A stretch of 64,000 bases of DNA from Coriaria nepalensis. Its lineage: Eukaryota; Streptophyta; Magnoliopsida; Cucurbitales; Coriariaceae. Both the position numbers and the translations under genes were made by a program. Location: assembly GCA_027186245.1 (NCBI GenBank), contig CP114482.1:29035209-29099208 (forward strand), read 5' to 3'. This document shows, one piece after another, positions 26,135-40,325 of this stretch (position 1 is its first letter; each line of letters opens with the position of its first letter). Below the pieces are notes generated by a model. It was not told where the DNA came from and ran no database searches. It saw nothing but the letters and a program-made list of their open reading frames with translations.

Positions 26135-28741
26135 GTATTGAATGCAACTATGCATTTTTTTAGCCTTAAAGTCGTATTATTGCGTCTCTTTTAGTCATTA
26201 AATTTTTCTAAATCACTTCGAACGAAATTCGGCCTTTAAACATGACTTTTGTGCAGAACTTCCTGCTGATCTATTGAAGGAAGCAATGCATTTGTGTAGC
26301 CTTAAAGTCATGTCACTCAGTCTTTTCTAGTCGTTAAATCATTCTAAATTAATTTGAATGAATTCTATTTTTGCCCTTCAAACACGATTTTCTTACATAA
26401 CTTGCAATTGATCTATTCAAGGCAACTATCCATTTTTTTAGCCTTAAAGTCATATTATTGCATCTCTTTTAGTCATTAATTTTTCTAAATCACTTCGAAT
26501 GAAATTCGACCTTTAAACATGACTTTCGTGCATAACTTGCAGTTGATCTATTGAAGGCAACAATGCATTTGTTTAGCCTTAATGTCATGACAATGAGTCT
26601 ATTCAAGTCGTTAAATCATTCTAAATTAAGTCGAACGAATTCTATTTTCGCCCTTCAAACATGATTTTCTTACATAACTTGCAATTAATCTATTGAAGAC
26701 AATAATGCATTGTTTTAACCATAAAAAGCATATCATTCAGTCTTTTCATATCATTAAATTGTTTGGAAGCACTTCGAACCAATTCTATTTTTGCATTTAA
26801 GACACAACTTTCATGCATAACTTGCAATTGATCTCTTGAAGGCAACTATCCATTTTTTTAGCCTTAAAGTCATATTACTGCGTTTCTTTTAGTCATTAAA
26901 TTTTTCTAAATCACTTCGAACAAAATTCGGCCTTTAAACATGAGTTTCGTGCATAACTTGCAGTTGATCTATTGAAGGCAACAATGCATTTGTTTAGGCT
27001 TAAGGTCATGTCAATGAGTCTCTTCTAGTCGTTAAATCATTCTAAATTAAGTCAAACGAATTCTATTTTCGCCCTTCAAACGTGATTTTCTAACATAACT
27101 TGCAATTAAACTATTGAAAACAACAATGCATTATTTTAGCCATAAAAAGCATATCATTCTGTCTTTTCATATCATTAAATTGTTTGGAAGCACTTCGAAC
27201 CAATTCTATTTTTGCATTTAAGACACGACTTTCGTGCATAACTTGCAATTGATCTATTGAAGGCAACTATCCACTTTTTTAGCCTTAAAGTCATATTATT
27301 GCATCTATTTTAGTCACTAATTTTTCTAAATCACTTTGAACGAAATTCGACCTTTAAACATGACTTTCGTGCATAACTTGCAGTTGATCTATTGAAGACA
27401 ACAATGCATTTGTTTAGCCTTAAAGTCATGTCAATGAGTCTATTCTAGTCGTTAAATCATTCTAAATTAAGTCGAACGAATTCTATTTTTGCCCTTCAAA
27501 CATGATTTTCTTACATAATTTGCAATTGATCTATTGAAGGCAACTATCCATTTTTTTAGCCTTAAAGTCAAATTATTGCATCTCTTTTAGTCATTAATTT
27601 TTCTAAATCACTTCGAATGAAATTCGACCTTTAAACATGACTTTCGTGCATAACTTGCAGGTGATCTATTGAAGGCAACAATGCAATTGTTTAGCCTTAA
27701 TGTCATGTCAATGAGTCTATTCTAGTCGTTAAATCATTCTAAATTAAGTCGAACGAATTCTATTTTCGCCCTTCAAACATGATTGTATTACATAACTTAC
27801 AATTAATCTATTGAAGACAATAATGCATTCTTTTAGCCATAAAAAGCATATCATTCAGTCTTTTCATATCATTAAATTGTTTGGAAGCACTTCGAACCAA
27901 TTCTATTTTTGCATTTAAGACAGAACTTTCATGCATAACTTGCAATTGATCTATTGAAGGCAACTATCCATTTTTTTAGCTTTAAAGTCATATTATTGCG
28001 TCTCTTTTGGTCAGTAAATCATTATAAATCACTTCAAATGAAATTCGGCCTTTAAACATTACTTTCGTGCATAACTTGCAGTTGATCTATTGAAGGCGAC
28101 AATGCATTTGTTTAGCCCTAAAGTCATGTCAATGAGTATCTTCTAGTCGTTAAATCATTCTAAATTAAGTCGAACGAATTATATTTTCGCCCTTCAAACA
28201 TGATATTCTTACATAACTTGCAATTAATCTATTGAAGACAATAATGCATTGTTTTAGCCATAAAAAGCATATCATTCAGTCTTTTCATATCATTAAATTG
28301 TTTGGAAGCACTTCGAACCAATTCTATTTTTGCATTTGCGACACGACTTTCATACATAACTTGCTACTGATCTATTGAAGGCAACTATGCATTTTTTTAG
28401 CCTTAAAGTTATATTATTGCGTTTCTTTTAGTCATTAAATTTTTTCAAATCACTTCGAACAAAATTCGGCCTTTAAACATGAGTTTCGTGCATAACTTGC
28501 AGTTGATCTATTGAAGGCAACAATGCATTTGTTTAGGCTTAAAGTCATGTCAATGAGTCTCTTCTAGTCATTAAATCATTCTAAATTAAGTCGAACGAAT
28601 TCTATTTTCGCCCTTCAAACATGATTTTCTTACATAACTTGCAATTAATCTATTGAAGACAACAATGCATTATTTTAGCCTTAAAAAGCATATCATTCAG
28701 TCTTTTCATATCATTAAATTGTTTGGAAGCACTTCGAACCA

Positions 28742-29585
28742 ATTCTATTTTTTGCATTTAAGACACGACTTTCACACATAACTTGCAATTGATCTATTGA
28801 AGGCAACTATGCATTTTTTTAGCCTTAAAGTCATATTATTGCGTCTCCTTTAATCAGTAAATCATTCTAAATCACTTCGAATGAAATTCGGCCTTTAAAC
28901 ATGACTTTCGTGCAAAACTTGCAGTTGATCTATTGAAGGCGACAATGCATTTGTTTAGCCTTAAAGTCATGTCAATGAGTCTCTTCTAGTCGTTAAATCA
29001 TTCTAAATTAAGTTGAACGAATTCTATTTTCGCCCTTCAAACATGATTTTCTTACATAACTTGCAATTAATCTATATAAGACAACAATGCATTGTTTTAG
29101 CCATAGAAAGCATATCATTCAGTCTTTTCATATCATTAAATTGTTTGGAAGCACTTCGAACCAATTCTATTTTTTGCATTTAAGACACGACTTTCACACA
29201 TAACTTGCAATTGATCTATTGAAGGCAACTATGCATTTTTTTAGCCTTAAAGTCATATTATTGCGTCTCCTTTAATCAGTAAATCATTCTAAATCACTTC
29301 GAATGAAATTCGGCCTTTAAACATGACTTTCGTGCAAAACTTGCAGTTGATCTATTGAAGGCGACAATGCATTTGTTTAGCCTTAAAGTCATGTCAATGA
29401 GATTATTCTAGTCGTTAAATCATTCTAAATTAAGTTGAACGAATTCTATTTTCGCCCTTCAAACATGATTTTCTTACATAACTTGCAATTAATCTATATA
29501 AGACAACAATGCATTGTTTTAGCCATAGAAAGTATATCATTCAGTCTTTTCATATCATTAAATTGTTTGGAAGCACTTCGAACCA
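28742..29585 (+). repeat. Single-HOR tandem duplication, 422 bp
   Basis: Units starting at 28,742 and 29,164 share ATTCTATTTTTTGC, CTTTCACACATAAC, GCGTCTCCTTTAATCAG, GTGCAAAACTTGCAG and ATCTATATAAGAC. I saw only two differences: GAGTCTCTTCTAG against GAGATTATTCTAG, and AAAGCATATC against AAAGTATATC. The second copy ends where CATTTAAGACACGACTTTCATG replaces the CACACA form. Confidence 0.8.
29083..29096. repeat. Perfect 14-bp palindrome in B' (AACAATGCATTGTT)
   Basis: AACAATGCATTGTT equals its own reverse complement. It sits at the same monomer position as the interrupted dyad of monomer A. The same 14 bases recur in many B' copies (for example near 30,347, 31,468, 33,982, 39,447 and 45,761); others read CATTATTTT and lose the right arm. 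Function is unknown. Confidence 0.6.
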
Positions 29586-30307
29586 ATTCTATTTGTGCAT
29601 TTAAGACACGACTTTCATGCATAACTTGCAATTGATCTATTGAAGGCAACAATCCATTTTTTTAGCCTTAAAGTCATATTATTGTGTCTCTTTTAGTCAA
29701 GAAATCATTCTAAATAACTTCGAATGAAATTCGGCGTTTAAACGTGACTTTCGTGCGTAACTTACAGTTGATCTATTGAAGGCAACAATGCTTTTGTTTA
29801 GCCTTAAAGTCATGTCAATGAGTCTCGTCTAGTCGTTAAATCATTCTATATTAAGTCGAACGAATTCTCTTTTCGCCCTTCAAACATGATTTTCTTACAT
29901 TACTTGCAATTAATCTATTGAAGACAACAATGCGCTATTTTAGCCTTAAAAAGCATATCATTCAGTCTTTTTATATCAGTAAACTGTTTGGAAGCACTTC
30001 GAACCAATTCTATTTTTCCATTTAAGACACGACTTTCGTGCATAACTTGCAATTGATCTATTGAAGACAACTATCCATTTTTTAGCCTTAAAGTCATATT
30101 ATTGCGTCTCTTTTACTCAGTAAATCATTCGATATCACTTTGAATGAAATTCGGCCTTTAAACATGACTTTCGTGCATAACTTGCAGTTGATCTATTGAA
30201 GGCGACAATGCATTTGTTTAGCCTTAAAGTCATGTCAATGAGTCTCTTCTAGTCGTTAAATCATTCTAAATTAAGTTGAACGAATTCTATTTTCGCCCTT
30301 CAAACAT

Positions 30308-32549
30308 GATTTTGTTACATAACTTGCAATTAATCTATATAAGACAACAATGCATTGTTTTAGCCATAGAAAGCATATCATTCAGTCTTTTCATATCATT
30401 AAATTGTATGGAAGCACTTCGAACCAATTCTATTTTTTACATTTAAGACACGACTTTCACGCATAACTTGCAATTGATCTATTGAAGGCAACTATGCCTT
30501 TTTTTAGCCTTAAAGTCATATTTTTGCGTATCTTTTAGTCAGTAAATCATTCTAAATCACTTCGAATGAAATTCGACCTTTAAACATGACTTTCGTGCAT
30601 AACTTGCAGTTGATCTATTGAAGGCAACAATGCATTTGTTTAGCCTTAAAGTCATGTCAATGAGTCTCTTCTAGTCGTTAAATCATTCCAAATTAAGTCG
30701 AACGAATTCTATTTTCGCCCTTCAAACATGATTTTCTTACATAACTTGCAATTAATCTATTGAAGACAACAATGCATTGTTTTAGCCATAAAAAGCATAT
30801 CATTCAGTCTTTTCATATCATTAAATTGTTTAGAAGCACTTCCAACCAATTCTATTTGTTGCATTTAAGACACGACTTTCATGCATAACTTGCAATTGAT
30901 CTATTGAAGGCAACTATCCATTTTTTTAGCCTTAAAGTCATACTATTGCGTCTCTTTTAGTCAGTAAATCATTCTAAATCACTTCGAATGAAATTCGGCC
31001 TTTAAACATGACTTTCGTGCATAACTTGCAGTTGATCTATTGAAGGCAACAATGCATTTGTTTAGCGTTAAAGTCATGTCAATGAGTCTCGTCTAGTCGT
31101 TAAATCATTCTATATCAAGTCGAACGAATTCTCTTTTCGCCCTTCAAACATGATTTTCTTACATAACTTGCAGTTGATCTATTGAAGGCAACTATCCATT
31201 CTTTTAGCCTTAAAGTCATATTATTGCATATCTTTTAGTCATTAATTTTTCTAAATCACTTCGAATGAAATTTGACCTTTAAACATGACTTTCGTGCATA
31301 ACTTGGAGTTGATCTATTGAAGGCAACAATGCATTTCTTTAGCCTTAAAGTCAACTCAATGAGATTATTCTAGTCGTTAAATCATTCTAAATTAAGTCGA
31401 ACGAATTCTATTTTCGCCCTTCAAACATGATTTTGTTACATAACTTGCAATTAATCTATATAAGACAACAATGCATTGTTTTAGCCATAGAAAGCATATC
31501 ATTCAGTCTTTTCATATCATTAAATTGTATGGAAGCACTTCGAACCAATTCTATTTTTTACATTTAAGACACGACTTTCACGCATAACTTGCAATTGATC
31601 TATTGAAGGCAACTATGCCTTTTTTTAGCCTTAAAGTCATATTTTTGCGTATCTTTTAGTCAGTAAATCATTCTAAATCACTTCGAATGAAATTCGACCT
31701 TTAAACATGACTTTCGTGCATAACTTGCAGTTGATCTATTGAAGGCAACAATGCATTTGTTTAGCCTTAAAGTCATGTCAATGAGTCTCTTCTAGTCGTT
31801 AAATCATTCCAAATTAAGTCGAACGAATTCTATTTTCGCCCTTCAAACATGATTTTCTTACATAACTTGCAATTAATCTATTGAAGACAACAATGCATTG
31901 TTTTAGCCATAAAAAGCATATCATTCAGTCTTTTCATATCATTAAATTGTTTAGAAGCACTTCCAACCAATTCTATTTGTTGCATTTAAGACACGACTTT
32001 CATGCATAACTTGCAATTGATCTATTGAAGGCAACTATCCATTTTTTTAGCCTTAAAGTCATACTATTGCGTCTCTTTTAGTCAGTAAATCATTCTAAAT
32101 CACTTCGAATGAAATTCGGCCTTTAAACATGACTTTCGTGCATAACTTGCAGTTGATCTATTGAAGGCAACAATGCATTTGTTTAGCGTTAAAGTCATGT
32201 CAATGAGTCTCGTCTAGTCGTTAAATCATTCTATATCAAGTCGAACGAATTCTCTTTTCGCCCTTCAAACATGATTTTCTTACATAACTTGCAGTTGATC
32301 TATTGAAGGCAACTATCCATTCTTTTAGCCTTAAAGTCATATTATTGCATATCTTTTAGTCATTAATTTTTCTAAATCACTTCGAATGAAATTTGACCTT
32401 TAAACATGACTTTCGTGCATAACTTGGAGTTGATCTATTGAAGGCAACAATGCATTTCTTTAGCCTTAAAGTCAACTCAATGAGATTATTCTAGTCGTTA
32501 AATCATTCTAAATTAAGTCGAACGAATTCTATTTTCGCCCTTCAAACAT
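30308..32549 (+). repeat. 1,121-bp tandem duplication (two trimers plus one dimer, two copies)
   Basis: Copies are 30,308-31,428 and 31,429-32,549. GATTTTGTTAC lies at 30,308 and 31,429, and TATATCAAG at 31,111 and 32,232, both 1,121 apart. I noticed no difference between the two copies by eye. The unit is eight monomers (3+3+2). A third copy of the same block at 33,943 is linked through the 2,514-bp duplication and differs slightly (TATATTAAG). Confidence 0.87.
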
Positions 32550-35500
32550 GATTTTCTTACATAACTTGCAATTGATCTATTGAAGGCAACTAGCCATTTC
32601 TTTAGCCTTAAAGTCATATTATTGCATATCTTTTAGTCATTAATTTTTCTAAATCACTTCGAATGAAATTTGACCTTTAAACATGACTTTCGTGCATAAC
32701 TTGCAGTTGATCTATTGAAGGCAACAATGCATTTGTTTAGCCTTAAAGTCATGTCAATGAGATTATTCTAGTCGTTAAATCATTCTAAATTAAGTCGAAC
32801 GAATTCTATTTTCGCCCTTCAAACATGATTTTCTTACATAACTTGCAATTGATTTATTGAAGGCAACTATCCATTTTTTTAGCCTTAAAGTCATATTATT
32901 GCATATCTTTTAGTCATTAATTTTTCTAAATCACTTCGAATGAAATTTGACCATTAAACATGACTTTCGTGCATAACTTGCAGTTGATCTATTGAAGGCA
33001 ACAATGCATTTGTTTAGCCTTAATATCATGTCAATGAGTCTATTCTAGTCGTTAAATCATTATAAATTAAGTCGAACGAATTCTATTTTCGCCCTTTAAA
33101 CATGATTTTCTTACATAACTTGCAATTAATCTATTGAAGACAATAATGCATTGTTTTAGCCATAAAAAGCATATCATTCAGTCTTTTCATATCATTAAAT
33201 TATATGGAAGCACTTCGAACCAGTTCTATTTTTGCATTTAAGACACGACTTTCATGCATAACTTGCAATTGATCTATTGAAGGCAACAATCCATTATTTT
33301 AGCCTTAAAGTCATATTATTGCGTCTTTTTTAGTCAGTAAATCATTCTAAATCAATTCGAATGAAATTCGGCCTTTAAACATGACTTTCGTGCGTAACTT
33401 GCAGTTGATCTATTGAAGGCAACAATGCGTTTGTTTAGCCTTAAAGTCATGTCAATGAGTCTCGTCTAGTCATTAAATCATTCTAAATTAAGTCGAACGA
33501 ATTCTATTTTCGCCGTTCAAACATGATTTTCTTACATAACTTGCAATTAATCTATTGAAGACAACAATGCGTTATTTTAGCCTTAAAAAGCATATCATTC
33601 AGTCTTTTCATATCATTAAATTGTTTGGAAGCACTTCGAACCAATTCTATTTTTGCATTTAAGACACGACTTTCGTGCATAACTTGCAATTGATCTATTG
33701 AAGGCAACTATCCATTTTTTTAGCCTTAAAGTCATATTATTGCATGTCTTAGTCATTAATTTTTCTTAATCACTTTGATCGAAATTCGACCTTTAACCAT
33801 GACTTTCGTGCATAACTTGCAGTTGATCTATTGAAGGCAGCAATGCATTTGTTTTGCCTGAAAGTCATGTCAATGAGTCTCTTCTAGTCGTTAAATCATT
33901 CTAAATTAAGTCGAACGAATTCTATTTTCGCCCTTCAAACATGATTTTGTTACATAACTTGCAATTAATCTATATAAGACAACAATGCATTGTTTTAGCC
34001 ATAGAAAGCATATCATTCAGTCTTTTCATATCATTAAATTGTATGGAAGCACTTCGAACCAATTCTATTTTTTACATTTAAGACACGACTTTCACGCATA
34101 ACTTGCAATTGATCTATTGATGGCAACTATGCCTTTTTTTAGCCTTAAAGTCATATTTTTGCGTATCTTTTAGTCAGTAAATCATTCTAAATCACTTCGA
34201 ATGAAATTCGACCTTTAAACATGACTTTCGTGCATAACTTGCAGTTGATCTATTGAAGGCAACAATGCATTTGTTTAGCCTTAAAGTCATGTCAATGAGT
34301 CTCTTCTAGTCGTTAAATCATTCCAAATTAAGTCGAACGAATTCTATTTTCGCCCTTCAAACATGATTTTCTTACATAACTTGCAATTAATCTATTGAAG
34401 ACAACAATGCATTGTTTTAGCCATAAAAAGCATATCATTCAGTCTTTTCATATCATTAAATTGTTTAGAAGCACTTCCAACCAATTCTATTTGTTGCATT
34501 TAAGACACGACTTTCATGCATAACTTGCAATTGATCTATTGAAGGCAACTATCCATTTTTTTAGCCTTAAAGTCATACTACTGCGTCTCTTTTAGTCAGT
34601 AAATCATTCTAAATCACTTCGAATGAAATTCGGCCTTTAAACATGACTTTCGTGCATAACTTGCAGTTGATCTATTGAAGGCAACAATGCATTTGTTTAG
34701 CGTTAAAGTCATGTCAATGAGTCTCGTCTAGTCGTTAAATCATTCTATATTAAGTCGAACGAATTCTCTTTTCGCCCTTCAAACATGATTTTCTTACATA
34801 ACTTGCAGTTGATCTATTGAAGGCAACTATCCATTTTTTTAGCCTTAAAGTCATATTATTGCATATCTTTTAGTCATTAATTTTTCTAAATCACTTCGAA
34901 TGAAATTTGACCTTTAAACATGACTTTCGTGCATAACTTGGAGTTGATCTATTGAAGGCAACAATGCATTTCTTTAGCCTTAAAGTCAACTCAATGAGAT
35001 TATTCTAGTCGTTAAATCATTCTAAATTAAGTCGAACGAATTCTATTTTCGCCCTTCAAACATGATTTTCTTACATAACTTGCAATTGATCTATTGAAGG
35101 CAACTAGCCATTTCTTTAGCCTTAAAGTCATATTATTGCATATCTTTTAGTCATTAATTTTTCTAAATCACTTCGAATGAAATTTGACCTTTAAACATGA
35201 CTTTCGTGCATAACTTGCAGTTGATCTATTGAAGGCAACAATGCATTTGTTTAGCCTTAAAGTCATGTCAATGAGATTATTCTAGTCGTTAAATCATTCT
35301 AAATTAAGTCAAACGAATTCTATTTTCGCCCTTCAAACATGATTTTCTTACATAACTTGCAATTGATTTATTGAAGGCAACTATCCATTTTTTTAGCCTT
35401 AAAGTCATATTATTGCATATCTTTTAGTCATTAATTTTTCTAAATCACTTCGAATGAAATTTGACCTTTAAACATGACTTTCGTGCATAACTTGCAGTTG

Positions 35501-36456
35501 ATCTATTGAAGGCAACAATGCATTTGTTTAGCCTTAATATCATGTCAATGAGTCTATTCTAGTCGTTAAATCATTATAAATTAAGTCGAACGAATTCTAT
35601 TTCCGCCCTTTAAACATGATTTTCTTACATAACTTGCAATTAATCTATTGAAGACAATAATGCATTGTTTTAGCCATAAAAAGCATATCATTCAGTCTTT
35701 TCATATCATTAAATTATGTGGAAGCACTTCGAACCAATTCTATTTTTGCATTTAAGACACGACTTTCATGCATAACTTGCAATTGATCTATTGAAGGCAA
35801 CAATCCATTATTTTAGCCTTAAAGTCATATTATTGCGTCTTTTTTAGTCAGTAAATCATTCTAAATCAATTCGAATGAAATTCGGCCTTTAAACATGACT
35901 TTCGTGCGTAACTTGCAGTTGATCTATTGAAGGCAACAATGCGTTTGTTTAGCCTTAAATTCATGTCAATGAGTCTCGTCTAGTCATTAAATCATTCTAA
36001 ATTAAGTCGAACGAATTCTATTTTCGCCGTTCAAACCTGATTTTCTTACATAACTTGCAATTAATCTATTGAAGACAACAATGCGTTATTTTAGCCTTAA
36101 AAAGCATATCATTCAGTCTTTTCATATCATTAAATTGTTTGGAAGCACTTCGAACCAATTCTATTTTTGCATTTAAGACACGACTTTCGTGCATAACTTG
36201 CAATTGATCTATTGAAGGCAACTATCCATTTTTTTAGCCTTAAAGTCATATTATTGCATCTCTTTTAGTCATTAATTTTTCTTAATCACTTTGATCGAAA
36301 TTCGACCTTTAACCATGACTTTCGTGCATAACTTGCAGTTGATCTATTGAAGGCAGCAATGCATTTGTTTTGCCTGAAAGTCATGTCAATGAGTCTCTTC
36401 TAGTCGTTAAATCATTCTAAATTAAGTCGAACGAATTCTATTTTCGCCCTTCAAAC
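31429..36456 (+). repeat. 2,514-bp tandem duplication (eighteen monomers, two copies)
   Basis: Copies are 31,429-33,942 and 33,943 to about 36,456. Tags recur 2,514 bp apart: GATTTTGTTAC at 31,429 and 33,943, TAGCCATTTC at 32,591 and 35,105. ACTTTGATCG is at 33,772 and 36,288, where a 2-bp deletion in copy 1 (TGCATGTCTTAG) makes it 2,516. The unit contains four trimers and three dimers. About a dozen differences were noticed over 2.5 kb, so identity is roughly 99% or better. Confidence 0.87.
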
Positions 36457-39400
36457 ATGATTTTCTTACATAACTTGCAATTAATCTATTGAAGACAACA
36501 ATCCATTGTTTTAGCCTTAAAAAGCATATCATTCAGTCTTTTCATATCATTAAATTGTTGGGAAGCACTTCGAACCAATTCTATTTTTTGCATTTAAGAC
36601 ACGACTTTCATGCATAATTTGCAATTGATCTATTGAAGGCAACAATCCATTTTTTTAGCCTTAAAGTCATATTTTTGCGTATCTTTTAGTCAGTAAATCA
36701 TTCTAAATCTCTTCGAATGAAATTCGGCTTTTAAACATGACTTTCGTGCATAGCTTGCAGTTGATCAATTGAAGGCAACAATGCTTTTGTTTAGACTTAA
36801 AGTCATGTCAATGAGTCTCTTCTAGTCGTTAAATCATTCCACATTAAGTCGAATGAATTCTATTTTCACCCTTCAAACATGATTTTATTACATAACCTGC
36901 AATTAATCTATTGAAGACAATAATGCATTATTTTTGCCTTAAGAAGCATATCATTCAGTCTTTTCGTATCATTAAATTGTTTGGAAGCACTTCGAACCAA
37001 TTCTATTTGTGCATTTTCGAGACGGCTTTCATACATAACTTGCAATTGATCTACTGAAGGCAACTACGCATTTTTTTAGCCTTAAAGTCATATTAATGCG
37101 TCTCTTTTAGTCAGTAAATCATTCTAAATCACTTGGAATGAAATTCGGCCTTTAAACATGACTTTCGTGCATAACTTGCAGTTGATCTATTGATGGTAAC
37201 AATGCATTTGTTTAGCCTTAAAGTCATGTCAATGAGTCTCTTCTAGTCGTTAAATCATTCTAAATTAAGTCGAACGAATACTATTTTCACCTTTCGAACA
37301 TTATTTTCTTACATAACTTGTAATTAATCTATTGAAGACAACAATGCATTATTTTGGCCATAAAAAGCACATCATTCAGTCTTTTCATATCATTAAATTG
37401 TTGGGAAGCACTTCGAACCAATTCTATTCTTGCATTGAAGACACGACTTTCATGCATAACTTGAAATTGATCTATTGAAGGCAACTATCCATTTGTTTAG
37501 CCTTAAAGTCATGTTATTGCGTCTCTTTTAGTCACTAAATCATTCTAAATCACTTCGAATGAAATTCGGCTTTTAAACATGACTTTCGTGCATAGCTTGC
37601 AGTTGATCTATTGAAGGCAACAATGCATTTGTTTAGCCTTAAAGTCATGTCAATGAGTCTCTTCTAGTTGTTAAATCATTCTAAATTAAGTCGAACAAAT
37701 TTTATTTTCGCCCTTCAACCATGATTTTCTTACATAACTTGCAATTAATCTATTGAAGACAACAATGCATTATTTTAGCCATAAAAAGCATATCATTCAG
37801 TCTTTTCATCTCATTAAATTGTTTGGAAGCACTTCGAATCAATTCTATTTTTTTATGTAAGACACGACTTTCATGCATAACTTGCAATTGATCTATTGAA
37901 GGCAACAATCCATTTTTTTAGCCTTAAAGTCATATTATTGCATCTCTTTTAGTTAGTAAATCATTCTAAATAACTTCGAATGAAATTCGGCGTTTAAACA
38001 TGACTTTCGTGCATAACTTGCAGTTGATCTTTTGAAGGCAACAATGCATTTGTTTAGCCTTAAAGTCATGTCAATGAGTCTCTTCAAGTCGTTAAATCAT
38101 TCTAAATTAAGTCGAACGAATTCTATTTTCCCCCTTTAAACATGATTTTCTTACATAACTTCCAATTAACCTATTGAAGACAATAATGCATTGCTTTAGC
38201 CATAAAAAGCATATCATTCAGTCTTTTCATATCATTAAATTGTTTGGAAGCAGTTCGAACCAATTCAATTTTTGCATTTAAGAGACAACTTTCATGCATA
38301 ACTTGCAATTGATCTACTGAAGGCAACTATGCATTTTTTTAGCCTTAAAGTCATATTATTGCGTCTCTTTTAGTCAGTAAATCATTCTAAATCACTTCGA
38401 ATGAAATTCCACCTTTAAACATGACTTTCGTGCATAACTTGCAGTTGATCTATTGAAGGTAACAATGCATTTGTTTAGCCTTAAAGTCAGGTCAATGAGT
38501 CTCTTCTAGTCGTTAAATCATTCTAAATTATGTTGAACGAATTCTATTTTCGCCCTTCAAACATGATTTTCTTACATAACTTGCAATTAATCTATTGAAG
38601 ACAACAATGCATTGTTTTTGAAATAAAAAGCATATCATTCAGTCTTTTCATATCATTAAATAGTTTGGAAGCATTTTGAACCAATTCTATTTTTTGCATT
38701 TAAGACACGACTTTCATGCATAACTTGCAATTGATCTATTGAAGGCAACTATCCATTTTTTTAGCCTTAAAGTCATATTAATGCATCTCTTTTAGTCATT
38801 AATTTTTCTAAATCACTTTGAACGAAATTCGGCCTTTAAACATGACTTTCGTGCATAACTTGCAGTTGATCTATTGAAGGCAACAATGCATTTGTTTAGC
38901 CTTAGAGTCATGTCAATGAGTCTCTTCTAGTCATTAAACCATTCTAAATTAAGTCGAACGAATTCTATTTTCGCCCGTCAAACATGATTTTCTTACATAA
39001 CTTGCAATTAATCTATTGAAGAAAACAATGCATTGTTTTAGCCATAAAAAGCATATCATTCCGCCTTTTCATATCATTAAATTGTTTGGAAGCACTTCGA
39101 ACCAATTCTATTTTTGCATTTAAGACACGACTTTCATGCATAACTTGCAATTGATCTATTGAAGGCAACTATCCAGTTTTTTAGCCTTAAAGTCATATTA
39201 ATGCATCTCTTTTAGTCATTAATTTTTCTAAATCACTTTGAACGAAATTCGGCCTTTAAACATGACTTTCGTGCATAACTTGCAGTTGATCTATTGAAGG
39301 CAACAATGCATTTGTTTAGCCTTAAAGTCATGTCAATGAGTCTCTTCTAGTTGTTAAATCATTCTAAATTAATTCGAACGAATTCTATTTTCGCCTTTCA

Positions 39401-40046
39401 AACATGATTTTCTTACATAACTTGCAATTAATCTATTGAAGACAACAATGCATTGTTTTAGCCATCAAAAGCATATCATTCAGTCTTTTCATATCATTAA
39501 ATTGTTTGGAAGCACTTCGAACCAATTCTATTTTTGCATTTAAGACACGACTTTCGTGCATAACTTGCAATTGATCTATTGAAGGCAACTATCCATTTTT
39601 TTAGCCTTAAAGTCATATTAATGCATCCCTTTTAGTCATTAATTTTTCTAAATCACTGTGAACGAAATTCGGCCTTTAAACATGACTTTTGTGCATAACT
39701 TGCAGTTAATCTATTGAAGGCAACAATGCATTTGTTTAGCCTTAAAGTCATGTCAATGAGTCTCTTCTAGTCGTTAAATCATCCTAAATTAATTCGAACG
39801 AATTCTATTTTCGCCTTTCAAACACGATTTTGTTACATAACTTGCAATTAATCTATTGAAGACTACATTGCATTGTTTTAGCCATAAAAAGGATATCATT
39901 CAGTCTTTTCATATCATTAAATTGTTTGGAAGCACTTCGAACCAATTCTATTTGTGCATTTGAGACACGACTTTCATACATAACTTGCAATTGATCTATT
40001 GAAGGCAACTATGCATTTTTTTAGCCTTAAAGTCATATTATTGCGT

Positions 40047-40182
40047 CTCTTTTAGTCAGTAAATCATTCTAAATCACTTCGAATGAAATTCGGCCTTTAA
40101 ACATGACTTTCGTGCATAACTTGGAGTTGATCTATTAAAGGCAAAAATGCATTTGTTTAGCCTTAAAGTCATGTCAATGAGT
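40047..40182 (+). repeat. Monomer A', representative copy (136 bp)
   Basis: It starts at CTCTTTTAGTCAGTAAATC. It carries TTCGAATGAAATTCGGCC, TTTAAACATGACTTTCGTGC and the TTGGAGTTGATC variant common in the right half of domain III. It keeps the 136-bp length of A, so the short form predates the split of domains I and III. Confidence 0.88.
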
Positions 40183-40325
40183 CTCTTCTAATCGTTAAAT
40201 CATTCTAAATTAATTCGAACGAATTCTATTTTCGCCCTTCAAACATGATTTTATTACAGAACTTGCAATTAATCTATTGAAGACAACAATCCATTGTTTT
40301 AGCCTTAAAAAGCATATCATTCAGT
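40183..40325 (+). repeat. Monomer B', representative copy (143 bp)
   Basis: It starts at CTCTTCTAATCGTTAAATC. It has TTCGAACGAATTCTATTTTC (with GAATTC), CGCCCTTCAAACATGATTTT, the ATTAC variant and ACTTGCAATTAATC. This copy reads CAATCCATTGTTTTAGCC; many other copies read AACAATGCATTGTT, a perfect palindrome. Confidence 0.88.

Larger units (their letters stand above)
26376..35370 (+). repeat. Cluster of nine dimeric units (B'/C' fusion) in domain III
   Basis: At nine places a B' monomer (CATGATTTTCTTACATAA) switches inside ATAACTTGCA to the C' ending (TTGATCTATTGAAGGCAACT, then CCATTTTTTTAGCC). The unit is A' plus a B'/C' hybrid, about 281 bp. Switch points are near 26,400, 27,520, 31,170, 32,290, 32,565, 32,845, 34,802, 35,078 and 35,357. 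The exchange lies in the segment B' and C' share exactly, as expected for unequal recombination between neighbouring monomers. In the right-hand copies the next unit tends to start ATATCTTTTAGTCATTAATT. I saw no such dimers outside this interval. Confidence 0.85.

Noticed and set aside
29435..29635. 66-codon open frame on the + strand, with a similar 73-codon frame at 60,371-60,592
   Set aside because: Both read through B'/C' at the same phase, so their similarity comes only from the repeat. Most other copies have stops in this phase.
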